From Komagataeibacter diospyri (GTDB lineage Bacteria > Pseudomonadota > Alphaproteobacteria > Acetobacterales > Acetobacteraceae), in NCBI RefSeq assembly GCF_006538165.1, contig NZ_BDLU01000063.1:124001-188000 (forward strand): 64,000 nt of DNA, given 5' to 3'. Under the pieces are notes generated by a model. That model had not been told where the DNA came from. It saw only the letters and a program-made list of their open reading frames with translations, and searched no databases. The position numbers and the translations under genes were made by a program. Positions 47,602-55,262 of this stretch are shown here, piece after piece; the first letter of the stretch is position 1, and each line of letters opens with the position of its first letter.

Positions 47602-49002
47602 ATGAGTTATGACTTCGATCTGTTTGTAATCGGCGCGGGTTCGGGCGGCGTGCGGTGTGCGCGTATCGCCTCCAGCCATGGGGCGCGCGTGGCCGTGGCG
47701 GAAAGCCGCCACTGGGGCGGGACCTGCGTCAACCTTGGCTGCGTGCCCAAGAAACTGATGGTCCAGGCCAGCGAATATGGCGACTGGGTGGATGACAGCC
47801 ACGGTTTCGGCTGGAACACGAAGCGCGGGCAGCATGACTGGACCGCACTGATTGAAGCCAAGGACCGCGAAATCACGCGCCTGAACGGTCTGTATGTCTC
47901 GATGCTGGAAAAGGCGGGTGTTGCGCTGTTTACCGGCCTTGCCACCATCGAGGACGCGCACACCCTGCGTATCGACCCGTCCCCGCTGGCTCCCCATGAA
48001 GCCCCGCGCCGTGTGACTGCGGCCCGGATTGTCATTGCCGTAGGGTCCACGCCGACGGCGCCCAGGATCCCCGGCGCGGAATACGCCATATCATCCGATC
48101 AGGCCTTTCACCTGACACGGCGCCCGCAGCGGGTGTGCATGGTGGGTGGCGGTTATATTGGCGTGGAGTTTGCAGGGATATTCCGTGGACTCGGCTCGGA
48201 AGTTGATCTGGTCTATCGCCAGCAGCAGCCGCTGCGTGGCTTTGATGGCGACCTGCGCCACGCCCTGCATGACGCCATCGATCTGCGTGGCATCCGCCAG
48301 CATGTCAGCGCGTCGCCCACTGAAATTGAAAAGCGCGGGGATGGCAGCTTTACCGTCACCCTTGATAACGGTACCCGGATTGACACCGACTGCGTTTTCT
48401 TCGCCACCGGCCGTCATCCCAAGATCACCGGCCTTGGCCTGACGCAGCTTGGTGTGGCGATGGAGGAGAACGGGCGCATCATTGTCGATGAGGACAGCCA
48501 GACAACCGTGCCCGGCATTTACGCCATTGGTGACGTGACCAACCGGCTGAACCTGACCCCCGTCGCCATCGCGGAAGGGCATAATCTGGCTGACCGTCTG
48601 TTTGGCAGCGCACCGGCGCGCCAGTGGTCCTATGGCACGACACCGAAGGCGGTGTTCTTTACCCCCGCCCTTGCCAGTGTCGGCCTGACGGAAGCCGAGG
48701 CTGCGCATAAGGGCGATGTGGACGTGTATGTCAGCCGCTTTCGCCCCATGCGCAATACGCTCAGTGGCCGCCAGCAGCGTACGTTCATGAAGCTGGTGGT
48801 CGATAAGGCCAGTCAGGTGGTTGTAGGCGCGCACATGCTGGGTGATGACGCGCCGGAGATCATGCAGGGTCTGGCGATTGCCGTGACGGCGGGGCTGAAG
48901 AAGGGGGACTGGGACCGGACCATCGGCATCCATCCGTCCTCGGCTGAGGAATTCGTGACCATGCGTACCCGCACGCGTGTCACGCCGCATCACCCGGTCT
49001 GA
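47602..49002 (+). CDS. gor: glutathione-disulfide reductase
   Basis: NADPH-dependent flavoprotein that regenerates GSH. It is 466 aa from ATG 47602 (MSYDFDLFVIGAGSGG). The redox disulfide is C42/C47 in GTCVNLGCVPKKLM. The NADPH domain has GGGYIGVEFAGIFRGLGSEV. The second FAD contact is IYAIGDVTNRLNLTPVA. The C-terminal HPSSAEEFVTMR carries the catalytic His-Glu pair. The upstream open frame from 47557 is not family-like. Confidence 0.95.
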   Translation: MSYDFDLFVIGAGSGGVRCARIASSHGARVAVAESRHWGGTCVNLGCVPKKLMVQASEYGDWVDDSHGFGWNTKRGQHDWTALIEAKDREITRLNGLYVSMLEKAGVALFTGLATIEDAHTLRIDPSPLAPHEAPRRVTAARIVIAVGSTPTAPRIPGAEYAISSDQAFHLTRRPQRVCMVGGGYIGVEFAGIFRGLGSEVDLVYRQQQPLRGFDGDLRHALHDAIDLRGIRQHVSASPTEIEKRGDGSFTVTLDNGTRIDTDCVFFATGRHPKITGLGLTQLGVAMEENGRIIVDEDSQTTVPGIYAIGDVTNRLNLTPVAIAEGHNLADRLFGSAPARQWSYGTTPKAVFFTPALASVGLTEAEAAHKGDVDVYVSRFRPMRNTLSGRQQRTFMKLVVDKASQVVVGAHMLGDDAPEIMQGLAIAVTAGLKKGDWDRTIGIHPSSAEEFVTMRTRTRVTPHHPV

Positions 49003-49014
49003 TACGGCCCATGT

Positions 49015-49057
49015 AAAAAACCGTTGCTGGCACATTGACCGGCAACGGTTTTTTTAT
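49015..49057. terminator. rho-independent terminator after gor
   Basis: AAAAAACCGTTGCTGG, an 8-nt loop, then CCGGCAACGGTTTTTTT. The 11-bp stem contains one G-U; flanking A6 and T7 allow function in both directions. Confidence 0.92.
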
Positions 49058-49089
49058 TGTGTAACAGGCGGGCAAACCCGCGAACCACA

Positions 49090-49140
49090 GAAGTTTCTGG
49101 TAAGGCTTTTTTTTAAAAAGGCGGTAGCCAAAAACTTTTA
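49090..49140 (-). repeat. dispersed element, copy G (single-hairpin form)
   Basis: Read on the minus strand, it runs AAAAGTTTTTGGC, one arm of hairpin 1 (ACCGCCTTTTT), then one arm of hairpin 2 (AAAAAGCC), then TTACCAGAAACTTCT. This looks like an internal deletion joining the two hairpins into one imperfect stem. It lies between convergent gor and the small secreted protein gene. Confidence 0.65.
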
Positions 49141-49159
49141 TTATTTCTGAAGTGATTTT

Positions 49160-49504
49160 TTAGCGGGGCGCGACCCAGCCATTGCCGGTCGAATCGCCAA
49201 GCTGGCCATCGCCATTGATCCCGCTGCTCTGGTACGCGCTGCCGAAACGTGACAGGTCCGTGCCGGTAACCGAATCACGGTGCACATGTTCCAGATGGTC
49301 GGGGTCGGGACCGTGGTTCAGTTCCATGGACGGCGCTTCCTCATAGCCGGGCGGCAGATGGTTGCGCTGACCATGAACGGTCATCTTGTCTTCGCTCTGG
49401 CTGCTGCTGTCGTCACTGCTGTCGGGCGCGGCCATGGCCGTCACGCTGAACAGACACAGCCCGGCTGCCAGGGCGGTTATGAATTTCCCACGTGTGGTGG
49501 CCAT
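49160..49504 (-). CDS. small secreted protein of unknown function
   Basis: 114 aa from ATG 49504, with an AAAGGA ribosome site. The frame opens at 49546 but the signal peptide fixes the start. The N-terminus MATTRGKFITALAAGLCLF ends with a Sec-type cleavage site near AMAA. The mature part is short, polar and acidic, rich in Ser, Asp, Gly and His (SSDDSSSQSEDK; HGPDPDHLEHVH). No domain recognised. It is likely periplasmic; the His/Asp cluster might bind metal, which is speculation. Confidence 0.6.
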   Translation of the reverse strand: MATTRGKFITALAAGLCLFSVTAMAAPDSSDDSSSQSEDKMTVHGQRNHLPPGYEEAPSMELNHGPDPDHLEHVHRDSVTGTDLSRFGSAYQSSGINGDGQLGDSTGNGWVAPR

Positions 49505-49811
49505 GATCCGTAATCCTTTTACCTGAGGGGACACCATGCCAACCATGCCCCGTCAGGGGAAGCCGTGGTCTGGCAGTCCAACCATGCTGCTTTTACATAT
49601 GGGGGAAGCATGACTGTAATGCGACCTGCAACTGTATGGATCGGGTCTGTTTGTGGCGTCAATGCAACATTGATTCCCCGCTGGCGGTGCAGCCAGAGGG
49701 GACCGGCCCAGAACAGGCTTTGCCATGCCGGGCTTTTTTCGACATAAAGACTGCCCTTCCGCCGCTGGCGGCGGGGACTGTCTTGTATCAAGAGGAATTA
49801 GGATCCGACCC
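49505..49811. other. divergent intergenic region before aroG
   Basis: About 307 bp between the small secreted protein gene and aroG. GC is lower than in the coding neighbours. I see no clear promoter pair, riboswitch or terminator; no tryptophan- or phenylalanine-rich leader peptide stands out. Confidence 0.45.
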
Positions 49812-51215
49812 ATGAGTGCGACGCACAGCCACAGCAGTTCTTCCCGGCAGGCCTGGACGCCGGAGAGCTGGCGGTCGTTTCCGGCGCGGCAGATGCCGCG
49901 ATATCCTGACGAAGCCGCCCTGGAGGGCGTGGAGGCGCGCCTGCGCCGCTACCCGCCGCTGGTCTTCGCAGGGGAAGCCCGGCGCCTGCGCGCCCATCTG
50001 GCCAAGGCCGCCACGGGGCAGGCCTTCGTGCTGCAGGGTGGCGCGTGCGCTGAAAGCTTCAGTGAATTCACCGCCGATATCGTGCGCGACACCTTCCGCG
50101 TGCTGCTGCAGATGGCTGTTGTGCTGACCTTTGGCGCCAAGGTGCCCGTCATCAAGATAGGGCGCATGGCCGGGCAGTACGCCAAGCCGCGCTCCTCCGA
50201 TACCGAGACGAAGGATGGCGTGACGCTGCCGTCCTACCGTGGTGACATCATCAATGGTTCGGACTTCACGGAATCCGCGCGCATTCCCGACCCGAAGCGC
50301 ATGGAAACCGGCTATTTCCAGTCTGTCGGCACCATGAACCTGCTGCGCGCCTTCGCCAGCGGGGGCTATGCCAACCTGCATGAAGTCCACCGCTGGAACC
50401 TTGGCTTTGTCGAACGTTCGCCGCTGGCGCAGCGTTACGGGCAACTGGCCGAACGTATTGGCGAAACACTGGACTTCATGGCCGCGTGCGGCCTGACGGC
50501 GGCCACCACGCCCCAGATTGACGAGACCGAGTTCTATACCTCGCACGAAGCCCTGCTGCTGCCGTACGAGCAGGCGCTGACCCGCATCGATTCGACATCG
50601 GACGAATGGTATGACTGCTCGGCCCATTTCGTGTGGATCGGGGATCGTACCCGCCAGCCAGATGGCGCGCATGTCGAATTCCTGCGTGGGGTGCGCAACC
50701 CCATCGGGATCAAGGTCGGCCCGACCACGACCATCGAGGATCTTGAGCAGTTGCTCGACATTCTCAACCCGACCGACGAAGCCGGGCGCATTTCGCTCAT
50801 TTCCCGCATGGGGGCGGGCAAGGTGCGCGACCATCTGCCGCCACTTCTTGAGAAAGTGATGGCCACGGGGCGGACGGTCACATGGTTGTGTGATCCCATG
50901 CATGGCAACACAAGCTCGACTTCGACAGGTATCAAGACGCGTTCGTTCGATGCCATCCTGTCGGAGATTCACGGCTTTTTTGACGTATTCGAGGCAGCCG
51001 GCGCCCACCCCGGCGGCGTGCATTTCGAGATGACCGGCCAGAACGTGACCGAGTGCATCGGCGGTGCCCACCGCTTGACGGAAGCCGATCTGGGTGAACG
51101 CTATGAGACCTTCTGCGACCCGCGCCTGAATGCGGAACAGTCGCTGGAAATGGCATTCCGTCTGTCTGAAGAACTGAAGACGCGGATGCATCGCATGAGT
51201 GGCGGGGCACGCTAG
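49812..51215 (+). CDS. aroG: class II 3-deoxy-7-phosphoheptulonate synthase
   Basis: First enzyme of the shikimate pathway, condensing PEP and erythrose-4-P. It is 467 aa of the plant-type (class II) family, unrelated in length to E. coli AroFGH. The start ATG 49812 has AGGA upstream. Conserved blocks are [25 protein letters not shown] with the metal Cys, [31 protein letters not shown] and [14 protein letters not shown]. Mycobacterial relatives are feedback-regulated; regulation here is unknown. Confidence 0.95.
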   Translation: MSATHSHSSSSRQAWTPESWRSFPARQMPRYPDEAALEGVEARLRRYPPLVFAGEARRLRAHLAKAATGQAFVLQGGACAESFSEFTADIVRDTFRVLLQMAVVLTFGAKVPVIKIGRMAGQYAKPRSSDTETKDGVTLPSYRGDIINGSDFTESARIPDPKRMETGYFQSVGTMNLLRAFASGGYANLHEVHRWNLGFVERSPLAQRYGQLAERIGETLDFMAACGLTAATTPQIDETEFYTSHEALLLPYEQALTRIDSTSDEWYDCSAHFVWIGDRTRQPDGAHVEFLRGVRNPIGIKVGPTTTIEDLEQLLDILNPTDEAGRISLISRMGAGKVRDHLPPLLEKVMATGRTVTWLCDPMHGNTSSTSTGIKTRSFDAILSEIHGFFDVFEAAGAHPGGVHFEMTGQNVTECIGGAHRLTEADLGERYETFCDPRLNAEQSLEMAFRLSEELKTRMHRMSGGAR

Positions 51216-51246
51216 TCCCGCCCGTATCGGGGGGATTGGAGGGGCT

Positions 51247-52407
51247 ATGACCCATGGTGAGAAGGCAGGCCGGGGTGCGGGCGCGGTGGAACGTGATGTG
51301 ATCGCCGCCCGCACGGATGCGTATTTCAACCGCACGCGTGCCATTGTCGAACACTTTGGGGACAGGAAGGTGACCTATGCCGTCTTCCTGCGCCGCCCCG
51401 TCGTGTCCGCGCCCCGGCTTATGGTGGACTGGCTGCGCGCCGTTGCCACCGAACGCGGGATCGACATTGAATGTGACCTTATGTTCCCCGAGGGAACATG
51501 GGTGGGCGCGGGTGAACCGCTGGCCTATGTGACCGGATCGTTCGCGCAGCTTGCGGTGCTGGAGACGCTGGTGCTCCAGCGTCTTGGCCCGGCCTGTGTC
51601 GCCGCCCACAATGCCTACCAGATGTCCATGGCGCTGCCGCATGTGCGGTTCATGGCGATGGAGGCGCGGCATTGCGCGGGCTTCGGCATGCAGGAACAGA
51701 TGGCCTATGCCGCCTCCGTCGGCAGTCATGCCGCGCAGAAGGAAGGCGCGCTGGGCTTTATCGGCAGCGCCAATGACGCGACGGCGCATTATTTCGGCAC
51801 CACGAAGGGGCTGGGCACCATGCCGCACGCGCTGGTGGGCTACGCCGGGTCCACCCTGCGGGCCGCCGGGATGTTTCACGAGGTCTATCCCGAAATGGAC
51901 CTTGTGGTGCTGGTGGACTATTTCGGGCGCGAGGTGACGGACGCGCTGGAAGTCTGCCGCCATTTCCCGGACCTTGCCGCAACCGGACGGCTGGCCGTGC
52001 GTCTGGATACGCATGGCGGCCGTTTTCTGGAGGGGTTGGACCCGCAATCATCCTATGACGTGCTGGAACGCCATACGCCGGGCAGCATCCGGCGGTACCG
52101 GTCGGACAAGGAACTGCGTTACCTTGTGGGTACCGGGGTTTCCGCCGCCGCAATCTGGCGCATGCGCGAAGCACTGGATGATGCAGGATTCGCGCATGTA
52201 CGCATCATCGCGTCGTCGGGTTTCAGCGTGGAAAAATGCCTCAGCATGGCCGACGCCCATGCGCCGGTCGATGTGATCGGTACAGGCTCCTTCATTCCCG
52301 ACCACTGGTCGGAAACCTATGCCACAGCCGATATCGTGGCCTATGACGATGTGCCGCGGGTCAAGGCGGGGCGTGAGTTCCTGCTGCGCCACATGCGCAA
52401 CCGCTAG
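51247..52407 (+). CDS. nicotinate phosphoribosyltransferase family protein
   Basis: 386 aa from ATG 51247, with GGAGGGG upstream. It resembles NAPRTase-type enzymes that make nicotinate mononucleotide in NAD salvage. Supporting segments are TDAYFNRTRAIVEHF, FPEGTWVGAGEPLAYVTGSF, VVLVDYFGREVTDALEVC, and the C-terminal phosphate-binding VRIIASSGFSVEKCLSM and VDVIGTGSF. It is shorter than E. coli PncB and closer to the archaeal/alphaproteobacterial form. Quinolinate PRTase is the less likely alternative. Confidence 0.82.
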   Translation: MTHGEKAGRGAGAVERDVIAARTDAYFNRTRAIVEHFGDRKVTYAVFLRRPVVSAPRLMVDWLRAVATERGIDIECDLMFPEGTWVGAGEPLAYVTGSFAQLAVLETLVLQRLGPACVAAHNAYQMSMALPHVRFMAMEARHCAGFGMQEQMAYAASVGSHAAQKEGALGFIGSANDATAHYFGTTKGLGTMPHALVGYAGSTLRAAGMFHEVYPEMDLVVLVDYFGREVTDALEVCRHFPDLAATGRLAVRLDTHGGRFLEGLDPQSSYDVLERHTPGSIRRYRSDKELRYLVGTGVSAAAIWRMREALDDAGFAHVRIIASSGFSVEKCLSMADAHAPVDVIGTGSFIPDHWSETYATADIVAYDDVPRVKAGREFLLRHMRNR

Positions 52408-52455
52408 GCCACATGGTCACGTCCCGCGCAGGGATGCATAACGAAAGGCTTCATC

Positions 52456-52824
52456 TTGTCAGAAACCATTTTTGCCCCCGAAGGGGGATGGCGCGTACGG
52501 ATTCTGGACCTGTCAGGCGGCGCCGAGGACAATATTGTCGAGGAAGTCGGCGGTTTTCCCGACCTGATCCAGGCCAATGCCTTTGCGCGCGCCTATGTAC
52601 GTGACAGCATTGAACGCTGCCGCATGCCCGGCCTGTCGGCCGCCGATATCCTCAAGGCATGGTTTTCCTTTGGCGAGGATGCGGAAGTGCTGGAAGCAGG
52701 CGATCAGGGCTGGCGTTCGGCCAATGAACTGGATGATTTCGTGGCCCACGCCGCAAGTCCGATGGAACGTGACTGGCGCGCCTTTGATCCCCGCCGTGGC
52801 GATGATGAGGATGAAGGGGCGTAA
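52456..52824 (+). CDS. conserved small protein of unknown function
   Basis: 122 aa from TTG 52456 (preceded by AAAGG). I do not recognise a named domain. The sequence begins SETIFAPEGGWRVRILDLS and has a helical middle, DLIQANAFARAYVRDSIERC. The C-terminus is very acidic (RRGDDEDEGA). It has no signal peptide or membrane segment. It lies 48 bp after the nicotinate PRTase gene on the same strand and may be cotranscribed. Confidence 0.65.
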   Translation: MSETIFAPEGGWRVRILDLSGGAEDNIVEEVGGFPDLIQANAFARAYVRDSIERCRMPGLSAADILKAWFSFGEDAEVLEAGDQGWRSANELDDFVAHAASPMERDWRAFDPRRGDDEDEGA

Positions 52825-52849
52825 GAACGTCCCTAAATCCGTAAAGGTG

Positions 52850-52912
52850 TAAAAGTTTTTGGGTGCCGTCTTTTTAAAAAGGCGGCGTCGGCGGCCCGCC
52901 TGAAAACACTTT
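52850..52912 (+). repeat. dispersed element, copy H (second half replaced)
   Basis: Begins TAAAAGTTTTTGGGTGCCGTC with hairpin 1 GCCGTCTTTTTAAAAAGGCGGC. The second hairpin is replaced by GTCGGCGGCCCGCC. The end is TGAAAACACTTT. It lies between the small unknown gene and gltX. Confidence 0.65.
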
Positions 52913-53036
52913 CCCCATACGGGTCAGGCACCCATACCGGCGTGCATCGGGCTGGGCCTGCAAGGCTGGTGTATTCCGCGTCGGATTGCGCATGTGTTCT
53001 CTGGCATTTAGGGCGTAATCGCCGCATATAGGGGTC

Positions 53037-54374
53037 ATGAAACTCCGTTTTGCGCCCAGCCCGACCGGGCTGATCCATGTCGGCAATGCGCGTCAGGCCA
53101 TTGCCAATGCCCTGTTCGCCCGCCGCCACGATGCACGCTTCCTGCTGCGTATTGACGATACCGATCGCGGTCGCTCGAAAGAGGAATATGTGCAGGCCCT
53201 GCAGGATGACCTGCGCTGGCTTGGCATTGGCTGGGATGAATTCGTGCGTCAGTCGGACCGGCTGGACCGCTATGCGCTGGCCATTGAACAGCTGAAGGCC
53301 ACCGGGCGGCTTTATCCGTGTTTTGAAAGTGAGCAGGAACTGGCCTCCAAGCGTGAGGCCCGTATCCGCATGCGCAAGCCGCCGGTCTATGACCGCGCCA
53401 TGCTGCGCATGACCCCGCAGCAGCGCGCGCAGGCCGAAGCCAATGGCAAGGTACCGTACTGGCGCTTCCGGCTGTCCGATCACCGCACGGTGGAATGGAA
53501 TGATCTGGTCATGGGGGCGTGCCGGGTGAAGCTGCCTGCCATTTCCGACCCTGTTCTGGTGCGCGCGGACGGGACGGTGCTGTACACGCTGGCATCCGTC
53601 GTGGATGATATGGAACTGGGCATCACCCATATCATCCGGGGCGAGGACCACGTGACCAATACCGGCGTGCAGATCGACATTGCGGAGGCACTGGGGGCAA
53701 AGCGCAACCAGTTCACCTTCGCGCACCTGCCGCTTTTGCTGGATGAAGGCGGCGGCAAGCTGTCCAAGCGTTTTGACGGGCTGTCGATTCGCGCATTGCG
53801 GCAGGACGGGGTCGAGCCTTCGGCCATCGTATCCTACCTCTCACGGCTGGGCAGTGCGGATGACCCGGCGGCGCTGTCGTTTGATGAACTGGCCAAGACG
53901 TATGACCTCGGGCGTGTTTCGCGCTCGGCCGCGCGATTTGATATGCGGCAGTTGCTGGGCCTGAACCGCCGCATCATGCACGCCATGTCGTTTGATGAAA
54001 TCCGCGCCCGCCTGCCCGAAGGGGCGACGGAAGCCTTCTGGCTGGCGGTGCGGGGCAATGTGGATATGGCGGGTGAACTGCGCCACTGGTGGGATGTCGT
54101 GGCGGGTGAGATCATCCCTCCGGTGATTGAGGAGGAAGATCGCCCCTTCCTGCTGCAGGCACTGGAGACGCTGCCTGCGGAACCGTGGGATGAAACCACA
54201 TGGAAGGCATGGACCACGGCCGTAAAGGATGCCACGGGCCGCACGGGGCGTGCGCTGTTTCACCCGCTGCGCCTTGCATTGACGGGGGAAGAGAGCGGGC
54301 CGGAAATGCGTGACCTGCTGCCGCTTATGGGCCGGGCGCGCGTGGCCGACCGGCTGCAGGTCGCGGCACGCTGA
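53037..54374 (+). CDS. gltX: glutamyl-tRNA synthetase
   Basis: Class I synthetase, 445 aa. The HIGH-type motif is in FAPSPTGLIHVGNARQA and the KMSKS equivalent is GGGKLSKRFDG. There is no zinc-binding Cys cluster. Alphaproteobacteria often carry two GltX copies, one of which charges tRNA-Gln for GatCAB amidation; which copy this is cannot be told here. A strong terminator follows immediately. Confidence 0.95.
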   Translation: MKLRFAPSPTGLIHVGNARQAIANALFARRHDARFLLRIDDTDRGRSKEEYVQALQDDLRWLGIGWDEFVRQSDRLDRYALAIEQLKATGRLYPCFESEQELASKREARIRMRKPPVYDRAMLRMTPQQRAQAEANGKVPYWRFRLSDHRTVEWNDLVMGACRVKLPAISDPVLVRADGTVLYTLASVVDDMELGITHIIRGEDHVTNTGVQIDIAEALGAKRNQFTFAHLPLLLDEGGGKLSKRFDGLSIRALRQDGVEPSAIVSYLSRLGSADDPAALSFDELAKTYDLGRVSRSAARFDMRQLLGLNRRIMHAMSFDEIRARLPEGATEAFWLAVRGNVDMAGELRHWWDVVAGEIIPPVIEEEDRPFLLQALETLPAEPWDETTWKAWTTAVKDATGRTGRALFHPLRLALTGEESGPEMRDLLPLMGRARVADRLQVAAR

Positions 54375-54411
54375 TATAAAAAAGGCCCGGTTTTATACCG
54401 GGCCTTTTTTC
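54375..54411. terminator. rho-independent terminator after gltX
   Basis: AAAAAAGGCCCGG, loop TTTTATA, CCGGGCCTTTTTT; perfect stem with A and T flanks, usable in both directions. Confidence 0.93.
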
Positions 54412-54419
54412 AACAGCAA

Positions 54420-54473
54420 GAAGTTTTTGGGTGCCGCCTTTTTTCAAAAAGGCGGCGTTCCCTGAAGCTTTTA
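54420..54473 (+). repeat. dispersed element, copy I (right half lost)
   Basis: Begins GAAGTTTTTGGGTGCCGCC, hairpin 1 GCCGCCTTTTTTCAAAAAGGCGGC is perfect, then GTTCCCTGAAGCTTTT. After that the sequence changes abruptly to methyltransferase coding sequence. The TTA at 54471-54473, which is the stop codon of the minus-strand gene, falls in the T run of the element's second hairpin. Confidence 0.75.
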
Positions 54474-55262
54474 CTCTTGTTTACCGCTGCCCTGCCGGGC
54501 CTTACGCCCACGCGACAGTTCCGTCACCACGCCATGCAGCGTGCGCAGTTCCTGTTCCGTTACCTCACCACGCAGGAAGAAGTGGCGCAGGTTGCGCACC
54601 ATGCCTGGCCGCTTCTGTTCATTGCGCAGGAAACCGCATTCATCCAGATCAGCGATCAGGTGGCGCATGAAATTGTCCAGCTCGCCACGGGTTGCCACAT
54701 GCGTCTCGTTGGTCATCAGCGTGCGCGGCGGCGTATCGTCTACCGCCATCCACCACTCATACGCCATGATCATCACTGCCTGCGCCAGGTTGAGCGACAT
54801 GAAAGCGGGGTTGAGCGGATAGCGGATCAGCGCATCGGCGCGGGCCATGTCTTCGTTATCCAGCCCCGCGCGTTCGGGACCGAACATCAGGCCGACCTTC
54901 AGTCCGCGATCCGTCATTTCACGCAGTTCGGCGGCGCCACCGCGTGCAGTCAGCACCGGCTTTACGATATGGCGCGGACGCGGGCAGGTGGCGAAGACAT
55001 GATGCAGGTCGGCCACCGCATCATCCACCGTATCAAATACCTGCGCGGATTCGAGGATACGGTCAGCACCGGAGGCGCTGCGCCACGCACGTTCCTGCGG
55101 CCAGCCGTCGCGGGGGGCTACAATCCGCATGTGAAACAGGCCCCCATTGGCCATGGCGCGCGCCGTGGTGCCAATGTTTTCGGCCATCTGGGGCCGGACA
55201 AGGATTACGACCGGGCTATTGCCGATGGGGCCGATATCCGCCCCGCCGTCACGGCCGGTCAT
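54471..55262 (-). CDS. trmJ: TrmJ-like SPOUT RNA 2'-O-methyltransferase
   Basis: TrmH-superfamily group 1 RNA methyltransferase. TrmJ modifies tRNA position 32. It is 263 aa from ATG 55262, which overlaps the cysS stop (ATGA) and has GGAGG 5 bp upstream; ATG 55274 is the alternative. SPOUT motifs are VILVRPQMAENIGTTARAMAN, VGLMFGPERAGLDNEDM and LNPAFMSLNLAQAVMIMAYE. The C-terminal helical tail ends at a stop lying in element copy I, so the final residues may have been altered. Confidence 0.88.
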   Translation of the reverse strand: MTGRDGGADIGPIGNSPVVILVRPQMAENIGTTARAMANGGLFHMRIVAPRDGWPQERAWRSASGADRILESAQVFDTVDDAVADLHHVFATCPRPRHIVKPVLTARGGAAELREMTDRGLKVGLMFGPERAGLDNEDMARADALIRYPLNPAFMSLNLAQAVMIMAYEWWMAVDDTPPRTLMTNETHVATRGELDNFMRHLIADLDECGFLRNEQKRPGMVRNLRHFFLRGEVTEQELRTLHGVVTELSRGRKARQGSGKQE

